From Chrysaora quinquecirrha (Eukaryota > Cnidaria > Scyphozoa > Semaeostomeae > Pelagiidae): a stretch of DNA of 64,000 bases. The notes under the pieces are model-generated. The model saw only the letters and a program-made list of their open reading frames with translations, searched no databases and was not told the DNA's origin. The stretch covers positions 7,047,339 to 7,111,338 of the forward strand of contig JACTAT010000016.1 in assembly GCA_014526335.1 (NCBI GenBank), in the 5' to 3' direction. Each line of letters starts with the position of its first letter. Positions within the stretch are counted from its first letter, which is position 1. Below, piece by piece: positions 33,130 to 46,700 of the stretch. The translations under genes were made by a program, and so were the position numbers.

Positions 33130-36100
33130 GTACTCCTGGTATCCCTCCACTGTACTGATGGTATCCCTCCAATGTACTGATGGTATCCCTTCACTGTACT
33201 GATGGTATCCCTCCACAGTACTGAATATCCTCCACAGTACTTCTGGTATCCCTCCACTGTACTGATGGTATCCCTCCAATGTACTGATGGTATCCCTTCA
33301 CTGTACTGATGGTATCCCTCCACAGTACTGAATATCCTCCACAGTACTCCTGGTATCCCTCCACTGTACTGATGGTATCCCTCCAATGTACTGATGGTAT
33401 CCCTCCACTGTACTGATGGTATCCCTCCAATGTACTGATGGTATCCCTTCACTGTACTGATGGTATCCCTCCACAGTACTGAATATCCTCCACAGTACTT
33501 CTGGTATCCCTCCACTGTACTGATGGTATCCCTCCAATGTACTGATGGTATCCCTTCACTGTACTGATGGTATCCCTCCACAGTACTGAATATCCTCCAC
33601 TGTACTGATGGAATCCCTCCAATGTACTGATGGTATCCCTCCAATGTACTGATGGAATCCCTCCAATGTACTGATGGTATCCTTCCAATGTACTGATGGT
33701 ATCCCTCCACTGTACTGATGATATCCCTCCACAGTACTGAATATCCTCCACAGTACTTCTGGTATCCCTCCACTGTACTGATGGTATCCCTCCAATGTAC
33801 TGATGGTATCCCTTCACTGTACTGATGGTATCCCTCCAATGTACTGATGGTATCCCTTCACTGTACTGATGGTATCCCTCTACAGTACTGAATATCCTCC
33901 ACAGTACTTCTGGTATCCCTCCACTGTACTGATGGTATCCCTCCAATGTACTGATGGTATCCCTTCACTGTACTGATGGTATCCCTCCAATGTACTGAAT
34001 ATCCTCCACAGTACTTCTGGTATCCCTCCACTGTACTGATGGTATCCCTCCAATGTACTTCTGGTATCCCTTCACTGTACTGATGGTATCCCTCCACAGT
34101 ACTGAATATCCTCCACAGTACTTCTGGTATCCCTCCACTGTACTGATGGTATCCCTCCAATGTACTGATGGTATCCCTTCACTGTACTGATGGTATCCCT
34201 CCAATGTACTGAATATCCTCCACAGTACTTCTGGTATCCCTCCACTGTACTGATGGTATCCTCCAATGTACTGATGGTATCCCTTCACTGTACTGATGGT
34301 ATCCTCCACAGTACTGAATATCCTCCACAGTACTTCTGGTATCCCTCCACTGTACTGATGGTATCCTCCAATGTACTGATGGTATCCTCCACTGTACTGA
34401 TGGTATCCCTCCAATGTACTGATGGTATCCCTTCACTGTACTGATGGTATCCTCCACAGTACTGAATATCCTCCACAGTACTTCTGGTATCCCTCCACTG
34501 TACTGATGGTATCCTCCAATGTACTGATGGTATCCCTTCACTGTACTGATGGTATCCCTCCACAGTACTGAATATCCTCCACAGTACTCCTGGTATCCCT
34601 CCACTGTACTGATGGTATCCTCCAATGTACTGATGGTATCCCTTCACTGTACTGATGGTATCCCTCCACAGTACTGAATATCCTCCACAGTACTTCTGGT
34701 ATCCCTCCACTGTACTGATGGTATCCTCCAATGTACTGATGGTATCCCTTCACTGTACTGATGGTATCCTCCACAGTACTGAATATCCTCCACAGTACTT
34801 CTGGTATCCCTCCACTGTACTGATGGTATCCTCCAATGTACTGATGGTATCCCTTCACTGTACTGATGGTATCCCTCCACAGTACTGAATATCCTCCACA
34901 GCACTTCTGGTATCCCTCCACTGTACTGATGGTATCCCTCCAATGTACTGATGGTATCCCTTCACTGTACTGATGGTATCCCTCCACAGTACTGAATATC
35001 CTCCACAGTACTTCTGGTATCCCTCCACTGTACTGATGGTATCCCTCCAATGTACTGATGGTATCCCTTCACTGTACTGATGGTATCCTCCACAGTACTG
35101 AATATCCTCCACAGTACTTCTGGTATCCCTCCACTGTACTGATGGTATCCTCCAATGTACTGATGGTATCCCTTCACTGTACTGATGGTATCCCTCCACA
35201 GTACTGAATATCCTCCACAGTACTTCTGGTATCCCTCCACTGTACTGATGGTATCCTCCAATGTACTGATGGTATCCCTTCACTGTACTGATGGTATCCT
35301 CCACAGTACTGAATATCCTCCACAGTACTGATGGTATCCTCCACTGTACTGATGGTATCCTCCAATGTACTGATGGTATCCCTTCACTGTACTGATGGTA
35401 TCCCTCCACAGTACTGAATATCCTCCACAGTACTTCTGGTATCCCTCCACTGTACTGATGGTATCCTCCAATGTACTGATGGTATCCCTTCACTGTACTG
35501 ATGGTATCCCTCCACAGTACTGAATATCCTCCACAGTACTGATGGTATCCTCCACTGTACTGATGGTATCCCTCCAATGTACTGATGGTATCCCTTCACT
35601 GTACTGATGGTATCCTCCACAGTACTGAATATCCTCCACAGTACTTCTGGTATCCCTCCACTGTACTGATGGTATCCCTCCAATGTACTGATGGTATCCC
35701 TTCACTGTACTGATGGTATCCTCCACAGTACTGAATATCCTCCACAGTACTTCTGGTATCCCTCCACTGTACTTCTGGTATCCCTCCAATGTACTGATGG
35801 TATCCCTTCACTGTACTGATGGTATCCTCCACAGTACTGAATATCCTCCACAGTACTTCTGGTATCCCTCCACTGTACTGATGGTATCCTCCAATGTACT
35901 GATGGTATCCCTTCACTGTACTGATGGTATCCCTCCACAGTACTGAATATCCTCCACAGTACTTCTGGTATCCCTCCACTGTACTGATGGTATCCTCCAA
36001 TGTACTGATGGTATCCTCCACTGTACTGATGGTATCCCTCCAATGTACTGATGGTATCCCTTCACTGTACTGATGGTATCCTCCACAGTACTGAATATCC

Positions 36101-37942
36101 TCCACAGTACTTCTGGTATCCCTCCACTGTACTGATGGTATCCCTCCAATGTACTGATGGTATCCCTTCACTGTACTGATGGTATCCCTCCACAGTACTG
36201 AATATCCTCCACAGTACTCCTGGTATCCCTCCACTGTACTGATGGTATCCTCCAATGTACTGATGGTATCCCTTCACTGTACTGATGGTATCCCTCCACA
36301 GTACTGAATATCCTCCACAGTACTTCTGGTATCCCTCCACTGTACTGATGGTATCCTCCAATGTACTGATGGTATCCCTTCACTGTACTGATGGTATCCT
36401 CCACAGTACTGAATATCCTCCACAGTACTTCTGGTATCCCTCCACTGTACTGATGGTATCCCTCCAATGTACTGATGGTATCCCTTCACTGTACTGATGG
36501 TATCCCTCCACAGTACTGAATATCCTCCACAGCACTTCTGGTATCCCTCCACTGTACTGATGGTATCCTCCAATGTACTGATGGTATCCCTTCACTGTAC
36601 TGATGGTATCCTCCACAGTACTGAATATCCTCCACAGTACTTCTGGTATCCCTCCACTGTACTGATGGTATCCTCCAATGTACTGATGGTATCCCTTCAC
36701 TGTACTGATGGTATCCTCCACAGTACTGAATATCCTCCACAGTACTTCTGGTATCCCTCCACTGTACTGATGGTATCCTCCAATGTACTGATGGTATCCC
36801 TTCACTGTACTGATGGTATCCCTCCACAGTACTGAATATCCTCCACAGTACTTCTGGTATCCCTCCACTGTACTGATGGTATCCCTCCAATGTACTGATG
36901 GTATCCCTTCACTGTACTGATGGTATCCCTCCACAGTACTGAATATCCTCCACAGTACTGATGGTATCCCTCCACTGTACTGATGGTATCCCTCCAATGT
37001 ACTGATGGTATCCCTTCACTGTACTGATGGTATCCCTCCACAGTACTGAATATCCTCCACAGTACTTCTGGTATCCCTCCACTGTACTGATGGTATCCCT
37101 CCAATGTACTGATGGTATCCCTTCACTGTACTGATGGTATCCCTCCACAGTACTGAATATCCTCCACAGTACTGATGGTATCCCTCCACTGTACTGATGG
37201 TATCCCTCCAATGTACTGATGGTATCCCTTCACTGTACTGATGGTATCCCTCCACAGTACTGAATATCCTCCACAGTACTTCTGGTATCCCTCCACTGTA
37301 CTGATGGTATCCCTCCAATGTACTGATGGTATCCCTTCACTCTACTGATGGTATCCCTCCACAGTACTGAATATCCTCCACAGTACTTCTGGTATCCCTC
37401 CACTGTACTGATGGTATCCCTCCAATGTACTGATGGTATCCCTTCACTGTACTGATGGTATCCCTCCACAGTACTGAATATCCTCCACAGTACTTCTGGT
37501 ATCCCTCCACTGTACTGATGGTATCCCTCCAATGTACTGATGGTATCCCTTCACTGTACTGATGGTATCCCTCCACAGTACTGAATATCCTCCACAGTAC
37601 TTCTGGTATCCCTCCACTGTACTGATGGTATCCCTCCAATGTACTGATGGTATCCCTTCACTGTACTGATGGTATCCCTCCACAGTACTGAATATCCTCC
37701 ACAGTACTTCTGGTATCCCTCCACTGTACTGATGGTATCCCTCCACTGTACTACTGATATCCCTCCACCGTACTGAACATCCTCCACCGTACTGATGATA
37801 TCCTTCCACCGTTCTGGTGATATCCCTCCACTGTACTGAACACCCTCCACCATACTGATGGTATCCCTCCACTGTACTTATGATATCCCTCCACTGTACT
37901 GAACATCCTCCACCGTACTGCACACCCTCCACTGTACTGCAC
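33130..37942. repeat. Minisatellite with 106/107-bp higher-order period
   Basis: Built from variants of a monomer of about 21 bp, 'tactgatggtatccctccac', that differ in their last bases. Five monomers form a higher-order unit of 107 bp, or 106 bp where one C is missing from 'ccctcc'. The unit contains the landmark 'actgaatatcctccacagta' and repeats about 40 times. The last ~200 bp (37740-37942) diverge into 'ccaccgtactgaacatcctc' variants. All minus-strand frames are open for long stretches because the monomer has no stop on that strand, so these frames are not evidence of genes. In the gene model this lies in an intron. Confidence 0.95.
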
Positions 37943-38695
37943 ATGCATTACCCAGGGTGAGAAGAGCTTTGGCGAACTCAATAAAAAATCTCTCTTTGAT
38001 TTCTGTCTAGTTGCAGGTGGCATTTCATTTTGAGCAGTTCAATAGCAACAAACAACAGACATCCATTAAAAAAATATTCAAATCAAACATCTTGTTGCCC
38101 TGTGAAGAATCGGAAAATTTTGGCGCGCGAGGCGCAAACCCCGCAAAATGAAACAGGCGCGAAACGGTAAAAAATTACCAAACACTGTACAAACTCTACA
38201 AACTGCTCAAAACCAAGCTGCTGTTGCAGGTTATTGCTAACGACACAATGACAGAGGAGCAGCAAAACGAACTCAGTTTTTGGGGAAATATATTAATCCC
38301 TGCGTGTGTAAAATGGATTAATTATTGCGATGATTTTATTAATTCAGATGGTAGGAAGTGGCTTGAAGTTATTCAGAAGGCAAAGAAGCCCGGATAGAGG
38401 AGCTACGGGATTTAACAGAACTGAACTGACCTAATGCCAATACGATTTTAGCACAATGTCTAATGGGAAATTTCTGGCAGAACTGATAACCCAATGCTCA
38501 CGCCCAACACAATTGCCCACCCCACCCCAGGTTTTTGATGTTACTAAATTTCTTTAGTGGCTTACAGGTCAATAACAGTAGCATTGATTAAGATGAATTT
38601 TAAATTAGCATTTGAACATCCGAAGGGTTTCTCTAAAATCTGCTTCCGGAACCTTTTGGTGACGATCTAGAAATGTTCTGTTTGGTTTTTCTTAG
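37943..38695. other. Intron 5' of NACHT exon A
   Basis: About 750 bp without a confident exon. The segment from about 38455 is related to 50257-50380 and marks the left edge of the segmental duplication. It ends with the acceptor 'ggtttttcttag' at 38695. Confidence 0.5.
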
Positions 38696-41169
38696 GTAAA
38701 TTGAAAGACAAGTATATATCAAAGTGTGAGAGACATCAAATTAATAATGTTGATGGACGACGCATCAAACTTGCGTGGATGAACGTTTATGAATTTGCTG
38801 TCGAGTTAAAGATTACCCGTTTAACGTATTGCGACCGCTCATTTCGTGGTGAAATGGCAAGACATATAGAGAGACTGCAAGATCAGAGTAAAGTAATCAA
38901 TTTACCTGACCTATTGTACAATGATCACCGCATTCTGTTTATTCAGGGGGTTGCCGGAAGTGGCAAGACTGTTTTCGCGAAGCAAGTTGCATTTCAATGG
39001 GCAATGGCAACTGACAAGGATGAGATCCGAAAGAAATTCAAGCATCTTATTTATTTTGAATGCAGAGATTTCAGTCGTTATCTGAAAAATGATGACATTG
39101 ATGATGTTATTGACAGTTTTCTAAAGAAAGAATTCTTTAGTATAAATATCACGGATGGGGAAGATTCATTACTTCTAATCGATGGCTTAGACGAGATGGC
39201 GAGCCAAAAGACAGGTCCCAATTCAGCGAAGTCTATTATTGAAAAATTTATCTCAAAATTTCCAAAGTCTAAATTGATAATACTCGGCAGGCCGCATGTC
39301 CAAAACACTTTTGAAGGCCTAGACTGCAAAGTATTTGAAATTCTAGGACTTTCTACTGTTGAAATCGAAAGTTATGTCAAAAGGTTTGCGAAATTTGTCA
39401 GTCAGGTGGAAAATCCTGAACAGTTGATAAAGAAGACGATGAAGAATTCGGAAAATATTTCTGCCATCACTACCGTTCCGCAGTTTTTGAATACTTTATG
39501 TTGTGTGGCAATTTTGACTAATGGACAGACAGTATCCAGTGCCACTGATTTATATTCATGGTCGTGTTATTTACTTTTAAATCAACATTCACATTTAAAG
39601 GATCCTGGAGCAAAGAGCGGTATAGTGTCAGAAATATTCTCAAAATATATTCAAGTTTTCAAATCCCTCAGTGCCATTGCATTTGAATTGTACATCAACA
39701 ATCACATTATATTTGAGAAGGAAACGTTTGAACACGTTTTCGAAGAGATTAAAGGATCTGATGCCCAGCAGGAAGAATTTTTTGAAAGTCTATTTTGCGA
39801 TGTCAGTGATAATTTTGGAGAGCGACGACAATTCAAACATTTGACCATAATGGAATTTATCGCCTCAATTTATTTCTTCTTCGCAGAAGACAGAAGCCGG
39901 GTGATTGAGCAATTTTTAAGCAAGAAGGCCTATGAATGCATTTCATTTATTTGTTGCTTTGAGGGACGGAAACTAGTGAAAAATGTTTCTCGTGAAGATA
40001 TTTCTTGGGCTCTTGTTAATGTGTTAGATAGAGAAGGCAGGGAGACGGATTTTCCACTAATAATCAAAGTTTTCAGAAATTTAAAAAGGACCATGTTTGA
40101 TGACAAAGCTATGATGATGAAATTGATGTTAAGATTTATATGCGACACCCTCAATCCAATTGACGAAATTAAAGATAAAAGGTTGTTAACAGAAATGCTT
40201 GAAAAAATAACACCGCCTAAGAGGATTCCTATGGAGATAAAGGAAATCGACCAAATGAATATTTTTAACGTTATTCAAACGGCAAAAAATAATGGCATAA
40301 ATGATGATGAATTGAAAACGTTGTTTAAAGGCATCGAATTTTACGTGTTCTACTTAGAATACGTAAAAGTTATTCAGTTTGCTTGTCTGTTTGATTGTGT
40401 TGAGATCACATTGAAAGAAAAGAAGTTATCAGAAAATGACATGAAATTGTTGGCCAAAAATGCAGTTTATTGTAGAGAAGTTACTTTGCGCACGTGTGAT
40501 TTCACAAGAGGAACATACTTATGGAAAGAGTTGCTAAAGCATATTAAAGAACATGAAAGTGATATGAGGCTTGAAAGATTGGAAATTTCTAACATGCAAA
40601 TTGCTAATGAATGTATTGATTCTTTTTCGAAAGTTTTGTTAATGTTAAAAGAAGTTCAGTTGTCTTCTGTTACTATCGATGAGGCAATATGGGATAATCT
40701 CTTTTGCAATATTTACCAACATGAACAAGATCATGGTCATCTGAGATTAGAAAGACTTACGATTTATGCAATGAAAATCGCTGATGAATGTATTGATTCT
40801 TTTTCGAAAGTTTTGTTAATGTTAAAAGAAGTTAAGTTGTCTTCTGTTACTATCGATGAGGCAATATGGGATTATCTCTTTTGCAATATTGTCAAACATG
40901 AAAAAGATCATGGTCATCTGAGATTAGAAAGACTGGAGATTACAAATATGGAAATCGCTGATGAATGTGTCGATTCTTTTGCGAAAATTTTGATAATGTT
41001 AATAGAAATTGAGCTGGACAACGTAAGAGTAAATGAAGAATTATTGTTGACATTGCTCCTAAAGCGCATCCGGCATGAACAAAGAAATGAAGGTCGACTT
41101 AGATTAAAAGGGTTGCAGATTAAAACGATGAGGCTAACAAGCATCTGGCGACCTATTATAATGGAACAG
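38696..41169 (+). CDS. NACHT-LRR exon A (NLR-type receptor)
   Basis: A single exon of 2474 nt, with phase 1 at the acceptor and phase 0 before 'gtaataag'. Counting from the codon at 38701, the NACHT domain starts near residue 75. Walker A is GVAGSGKT at 83-90 (38947-38970), Walker B is LLLIDGLDE at 157-165, and the sensor-like strand 'KLIILGRP' is at 191-198. A helical region follows to about 560. The C-terminal ~230 residues contain degenerate leucine-rich repeats of about 59 residues each ('RLERLEI...ECIDSF'). Two of them are nearly identical at DNA level with a 177-bp period. NACHT NTPases switch between closed and oligomeric states in cytosolic pattern recognition. The exon has no ATG at its start, so it needs upstream exons. 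There is no stop before the donor. Confidence 0.85.
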
Positions 41170-42378
41170 GTAATAAGTATTTACTAATTTGTTGCTAATT
41201 AAGAGCCACTTCCCAATTTTTCTCTCGATTTTGTTTGGCTAGGGTTTTATGATTTCTTGTGATCTTGAGAATGCCGAATGATGTCTTGAAATTTGGGTTA
41301 AGTATTCAATTGATTATTGATTGAAGCAGCAATGACGTTGTACCTACCACCAGATATATAATGCAAATACCGAGTCTTCCCTTACAATCCCGAACTCATT
41401 CATTTTGTTAAAATTGCTCACAGGACAAATTTGAGGGATATATATCCTAATTTTGTTGATCCTTTTTTATGTTTTATTCAGCCTGAATTGATGAAAGCAA
41501 ATTTTCATAGATTTTTGGAAGGCATGAAAACATGATTTCGAATTTTCTGTAACCAATTGATCTCAGTGATTGACTATAGGCGTGGCAAAACGACTTAACT
41601 AATTTTTTTTATTCCACTACTGTATTCCAAACATACAAGATTAAAATCTAATTGTTTGCAGCTTTTAATGGGGCTGTATGGTACAATTTCTCCAGGAATA
41701 GTGTTTTCGTCTTCGATATAGCTACATTCAGTAGATTTTTCTCCCTCGTTCTTTCTTAAAGCCTGTGCTTGTTTTCTTGTTTTTTTTTTAAACCTTGTTG
41801 ATGCGTGCAGTGCTGCCTTTAAAAAGCCCTGTTCTTGCCCACAACCCATTGTTCTACCTTCATTAACTTCTTTGGTTTCCAATTGTCCTTGGAAAAAAAT
41901 TGTCTGAGTTTTTTTTACAAAGACGTTTTTTAAATGTTGGACTCGAGACTTTGCCTTGTACAATTCTTAATATAAGTGCGTATTTTTGACTGTGCACTCT
42001 TCTAAGAACGCACTTTATGAGAACATCGAGGATCGATTTGCCAACAAGATAAGAACAACGTAAGAATATGTCCAGCCTGAGATGAAAAATAAGAAACAAG
42101 AAAATGCGTTTTTAGAAATTTCATCTCATGTTTGCAACACAGAACTATGCAACTACTTAATGAAGTATATAGAAGATATGCCAAACGGTTACTTATTGTT
42201 CGCAAAAGCATCTTATAGAAAAATCAACGTTGAAAAAATAACACTATTAAGAACACTCGAGCCTCAAATTATTCAAAAAATAAGAACATCGAATCTCGGC
42301 AAAAGTTAGCTGGTTCTTATAAACAAAAACGCGTGTAGGCAAACAGCAGCCATAACTTCTGCCTATTTTCCATTTTAG
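41170..42378. other. Intron after NACHT exon A
   Basis: Begins with the donor 'gtaataagt'. Nearly the same sequence follows exon B at 53359-54563. No coding exon was recognised within it; a minus-strand frame at 41595-42099 lies in both copies but has no known domain. Confidence 0.5.
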
Positions 42379-42409
42379 ATTGAAAAAGCTGGTGTGAAGG
42401 TTCATATTT
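42379..42409 (+). CDS. Small exon after NACHT A (31 nt, putative)
   Basis: Lies between 'ttttccattttag' and 'gtaagtaaa'. Read in phase 0 from exon A it gives IEKAGVKVHI plus one base, so it leaves phase 1. The paralogous exon downstream of NACHT B is 49 nt. The 18-nt difference is exactly six codons and both keep the same exit phase, which supports coding. No domain can be assigned to ten residues. Confidence 0.45.
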
Positions 42410-43676
42410 GTAAGTAAATTTTTTATCATATTTTTATGTCCCCATTGTGAAAAACATTTCATATAAAAAGCTAAATTTCATATACCCAGATTTTGCAACA
42501 CATTTTTCAAAAATATAGTCTTTCACTAAAACGGTATGTTGACTTTGTTGGTTAGGTTTCCCACGACTGCGCGCCGAGCGACTACTCGTATTTTCTTACA
42601 TAATACATTACTGCACTATTATTTCGGTGAAAATTACCAAATAATCGGGAATGAGAATAATCCGGGAGGGTAGGAAAAGGTTTAGAAATTTATTAAACGA
42701 GAGGTTGGAATAAAAGCGGGGTAGGAAAATGCATTTCGATATAGTACAATTCAATTGCTCAAACGAGAGCAAACACGAGCGCACATTACAATATAGCACC
42801 GTAGATTACAGTATGCTCAACCGCAGGACAGCAAAACGATAATCTAAGGAAATATGAAATCATCTATTTCAGCAAATTATGCTCATCTAATGAAAGGGGG
42901 CTATATAGTGTAGCACATACCCCCCTGTTAAATCGGTAACTAGGATCGCCTAGGTCGCGGACTAGAAGCAAGAGGAGCTAAGATGGCGGTTTATCTTGTT
43001 AGACAGGGCATTTTTGGCAACATTCTAGCAAACTGGGTAACCGGGAATTTTAAAGTAGTTTTGGACTCTTTGATGGTGGGTGGTCATTTTAAGACTTGGG
43101 AACATTCTGGCAAATCAATGGTTGTGACGTCATCGATGACGTAGAAAAGTGACGGTCAGTGAAAATCTGACTCTTGAATTTTGTGTTTTTAATGATATGG
43201 TCGGAAAGAACATATCAAGTGGAGCAAAAAATTATAAAACACCAATTCGATTTGGCTTAATACTCAGAAGCTATTACGATTCGAAATTCGTGTGACGTCA
43301 TCAAAACGCAAAACTGATATTTTGAGTCTTAACCGTTTCGTGCATAAATCTTTCTTTTGATGTGTTCAGCTTTACTTTAAGTCAGGTCGCTACGGGACAG
43401 AAACAAGGGGTCAGACTGCAAAATCGGCGGGCAATGCAAAAAATGGTGATGACGTCATCACTCCCATACTGCTACAAAATGATATTGGCAAAACGTAAAT
43501 ATTTTGTTCCAATAGATAGGAAATGTCATTGAAAACAACTTTTATAAGAAAAGTGCGGTTCAAAACTACATGGTTTTTTAGTAATTGAGTCCAATAGCGA
43601 GAGGATTTCGAGGGGGGTGTATTCAATACTGTACAGGTATCAGTCGAACATTTCAAAAAGATAAGTGATTCGATAA
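42410..43676. other. Non-coding region with three TGACGTCA palindromes
   Basis: No confident exon. The 42803-42990 block is duplicated at 54773-54965 and contains 'aagatggcgg'. The palindrome 'tgacgtca' occurs at 43125-43132, 43293-43300 and 43450-43457, with related 'gatgacgt' words nearby. Confidence 0.5.
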
Positions 43677-43778
43677 GCCATGAAGTCCCGTGTAGCGACA
43701 ACGGGATTGAACGATTGAGTACCAGCAGTCATGCTTGGCCATGAAGTCCCGTGTAGCAACAACGGGATTGAACGATTG
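43677..43778. repeat. Two 41-bp direct repeats with 20-bp spacer
   Basis: 43677-43717 and 43738-43778 are identical except for one base ('tagcgac' versus 'tagcaac'). Each contains a short hairpin, 'tcccgt' pairing with 'acggga'. The second copy abuts the start of the AT-rich minisatellite. Confidence 0.9.
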
Positions 43779-46700
43779 TATAATTAACCAATGAAAGGCA
43801 ATATTAAACAGTGATAGGTATGATTAACCAATGAAAGGTAATATTAACCAATGAAAAATATAATAAACCAGTGAAAGTTATAATTAACCAATGAAAGGCA
43901 ATATTAAACAATGAAAGGTATGGTTAACCAATGAAAGGTAATATTAACCAGTGAAAAATATAATAAATCAGTGAAAGGTATAATTAATCAATGAAAGGCA
44001 ATATTTACCAGTGAAAAATATAATAAACCAGTGAAAGGTATAATTAACCAATGAAAGGCAATATTAAACAGCGAAAGGTATGATTAACCATTGAAAGGTA
44101 TAATTAACCAATAAAAGGTAATATTAACCAGTGAAAGGTATGATTAACCAATGAAAGGTAATATTAACCAGTGAAAATATAATAAACCAGTGAAAGGTAT
44201 AATTAACCAGTGAAAGGTATAAACAGTGAAATATGGTTAACCAATGAAAGGTAATATTAACCAGTGAAAAATATAATAAACCAGTGAAAGGTATAATTAA
44301 CCAATGAAAGGCAATATTAAACAGTGAAAGGTATGGTTAACCAATGAAAAGTAATATTAACCAGTGAAAGATATAATAAACCAGTGAAAGGTATAATCAA
44401 CCAATCAAAGGCAATATGAAACAGTGAAAGGTATGATTAACCAATGAAAGGTAATATTAACCAGTTAAAAATATAACAAACCAGTGAAAGTTATAATTAA
44501 CCAATGAAAGGCAATATTAAACAGTGAAAGGTATGGTTAACCAATGAAAGGTAATATTAACCAGTGAAAAATATAATAAACCAGTGAAAGGTATAATTAA
44601 CCAATGAAAGGTAATATTAACCAGTGAAAGGTATGATTAGCCAATGAAAGGTAATATTAACCAGTGAAAATATAATAAACCAGTGAAAGGTATAATTAAC
44701 CAATGAAAGGCAATATGAAACAGTGAAAGCTATGGTTAACCAATGAAAGGTAATATTTACCAGTGAAAATATAATAAACCAGTGAAAGGTATAATTAACC
44801 AATGAAAGGCAATATTAAACAACAATTGTTAACCAGTGAAAGGTAAATTAGCCAGTGAAAATATAATAAACCAGTGAAAGGTATAATTAACCAATGAAAG
44901 GTAATATTAACCAGTGAAAGGTATGATTAACCACTGAAATGTAATATTAACCTGTTAAAAATATAGTAAACCAGTGAAAAATATAATTAACCATTGAATG
45001 GTACAATTAGTGAATGAAAGAAAATATAATAAACCAGTGAAAGGTATAATTAACCAATGAAAGGCAATATTAAACAGTGAAAGGTATGATTAAACAATGA
45101 AAGGTAATATTAACCACTGAAAATATGATTAACCAATGAAAGGTAATATCAACCAGTGAAAATATAATAAACCAGTGAAAGGTATAATTAACCAGTGAAA
45201 AATATAATAAACCAGTGAAAGGTATAATGAATCAATGAAAGGCAATATTAAACAGTGAAAGGTATGGTTAAGCAATGAAAGGTAATATTAACCAGTGAAA
45301 GGTATGATTAACCACTGAAAGGTAATATTAACCAGTGAAAGGTATGATTAACCAATGAAAGGTATAATTAACAAGTGAAAATAAAATAAACCATTGAAAG
45401 GTATAATTAACCAATGAAAGGCAATATTAAACAGCGAAAGGTATGGTTAACCAATGAAAGGTAATATTAACCAGTGAAAGGTAATATTAACCAGTGAAAG
45501 GTATAATAAACCAGTGAAAGGTATAGTTAACCAATGAAAGGCAATATTAAACTGCGAAAGGTATGATTAACCATTGAAAGGTATAATTAACCAATAAAAG
45601 GTAATATTAACCAGTGAAAGGTATGATTAACCAATGAAAGGTAATATTAACCAGTGAAAATATAATAAACCAGTGAAAGGTATAATTAACCAATGAAAGG
45701 CAATATTAAACAGTGAAAGGTATGGTTAACCAATGAAAGGTAATATTAACCAGTGAAAATAAAGAAACCAGTGAAAGGTATAATTAACCAATGAAAGGTA
45801 ATATTAACCAGTGAAATAATATTAACCAGTGAAAGGTATAATTAACCAATGAAAGGTAATATTAAACACTGAAAAATTTAATAAACCAGTCAAAGGTATA
45901 ATTAACCAATGAAAGGTAATATTAACCAGTGAAAGGTATGGTTAGCCAATGAAAGGTATAATTAACCAGTGAAAAATATATTAAACCAGTGAAAGGTATA
46001 ATTAACCAATGAAAGGTAATATTAACCAGTGAAAAATATATTAAACCAGTGAAAGGTATAATTAACCAATGAAAGGTAATATTAAACACTGAAAATGAAA
46101 ATAATATAAACCAGTTAAAAATATAAGAAACCAGTGAAAGTTATAATTAACCAATGAAAGGCAATATTAAACAATGAAAGGTATGGTTAACCAATGAAAG
46201 GTAATATTAACCAGTGAAAAATATAATAAACCAGTGAAAGGTATAATTAACCAATGAAAGGCAATATTAAACAGTGAAAGGTATGATTAACCAATGAAAG
46301 GTAATATTAACCAGTTAAAAATATAATAAACCAGTGAAAGTTATAATTAACCAATGAAAGGCAATATTAAACCATTGAAAGGTATAATTAACCAATAAAA
46401 GGTAATATTAACCAGTGAAAAATATAATAAATCAGTGAAAGGTATAATTAATCAATGAAAGGCAATATTTACCAGTGAAAAATATAATAAACCAGTGAAA
46501 GGTATAATTAACCAATGAAAGGCAATATTAAACAGCGAAAGGTATGATTAACCATTGAAAGGTATAATTAACCAATAAAAGGTAATATTAACCAGTGAAA
46601 GGTATGATTAACCAATGAAAGGTAATATTAACCAGTGAAAAATATAATAAACCAGTGAAAGGTATAATTAACCAATGAAAGGCAATATTAAACAGTGAAA

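Larger units (their letters stand above)
38455..42990. repeat. Segmental duplication, copy A
   Basis: Matches 50257-54965 in the same orientation, offset by about 11.8-12.2 kb. The match covers the pre-NACHT intron end, the NACHT exon, the downstream intron (41170-42378, very similar), the small exon and, after a gap, the 42803-42990 block. Copy B carries an extra SINE and other indels. Confidence 0.85.

Noticed and set aside
33042..37944. Dozens of long minus-strand open frames with EGYHQYSGG-like repeats
   Set aside because: They overlap one another in different frames and follow from a stop-free minisatellite monomer; the 106/107-bp period is not a multiple of three.
38701..38703. Translation start of a stand-alone NACHT protein at a TTG codon
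   Set aside because: There is no ATG, and an acceptor AG with a matching phase lies at 38694-38695; the sequence is an internal exon.
41595..42099. Minus-strand frames in the intron after NACHT A
   Set aside because: The paralogous region after NACHT B has different frame lengths because of indels in T-runs, which argues against coding constraint.
43677..43778. Two-repeat CRISPR
   Set aside because: Only two copies with one spacer in an animal-like genome; simple duplication is enough.
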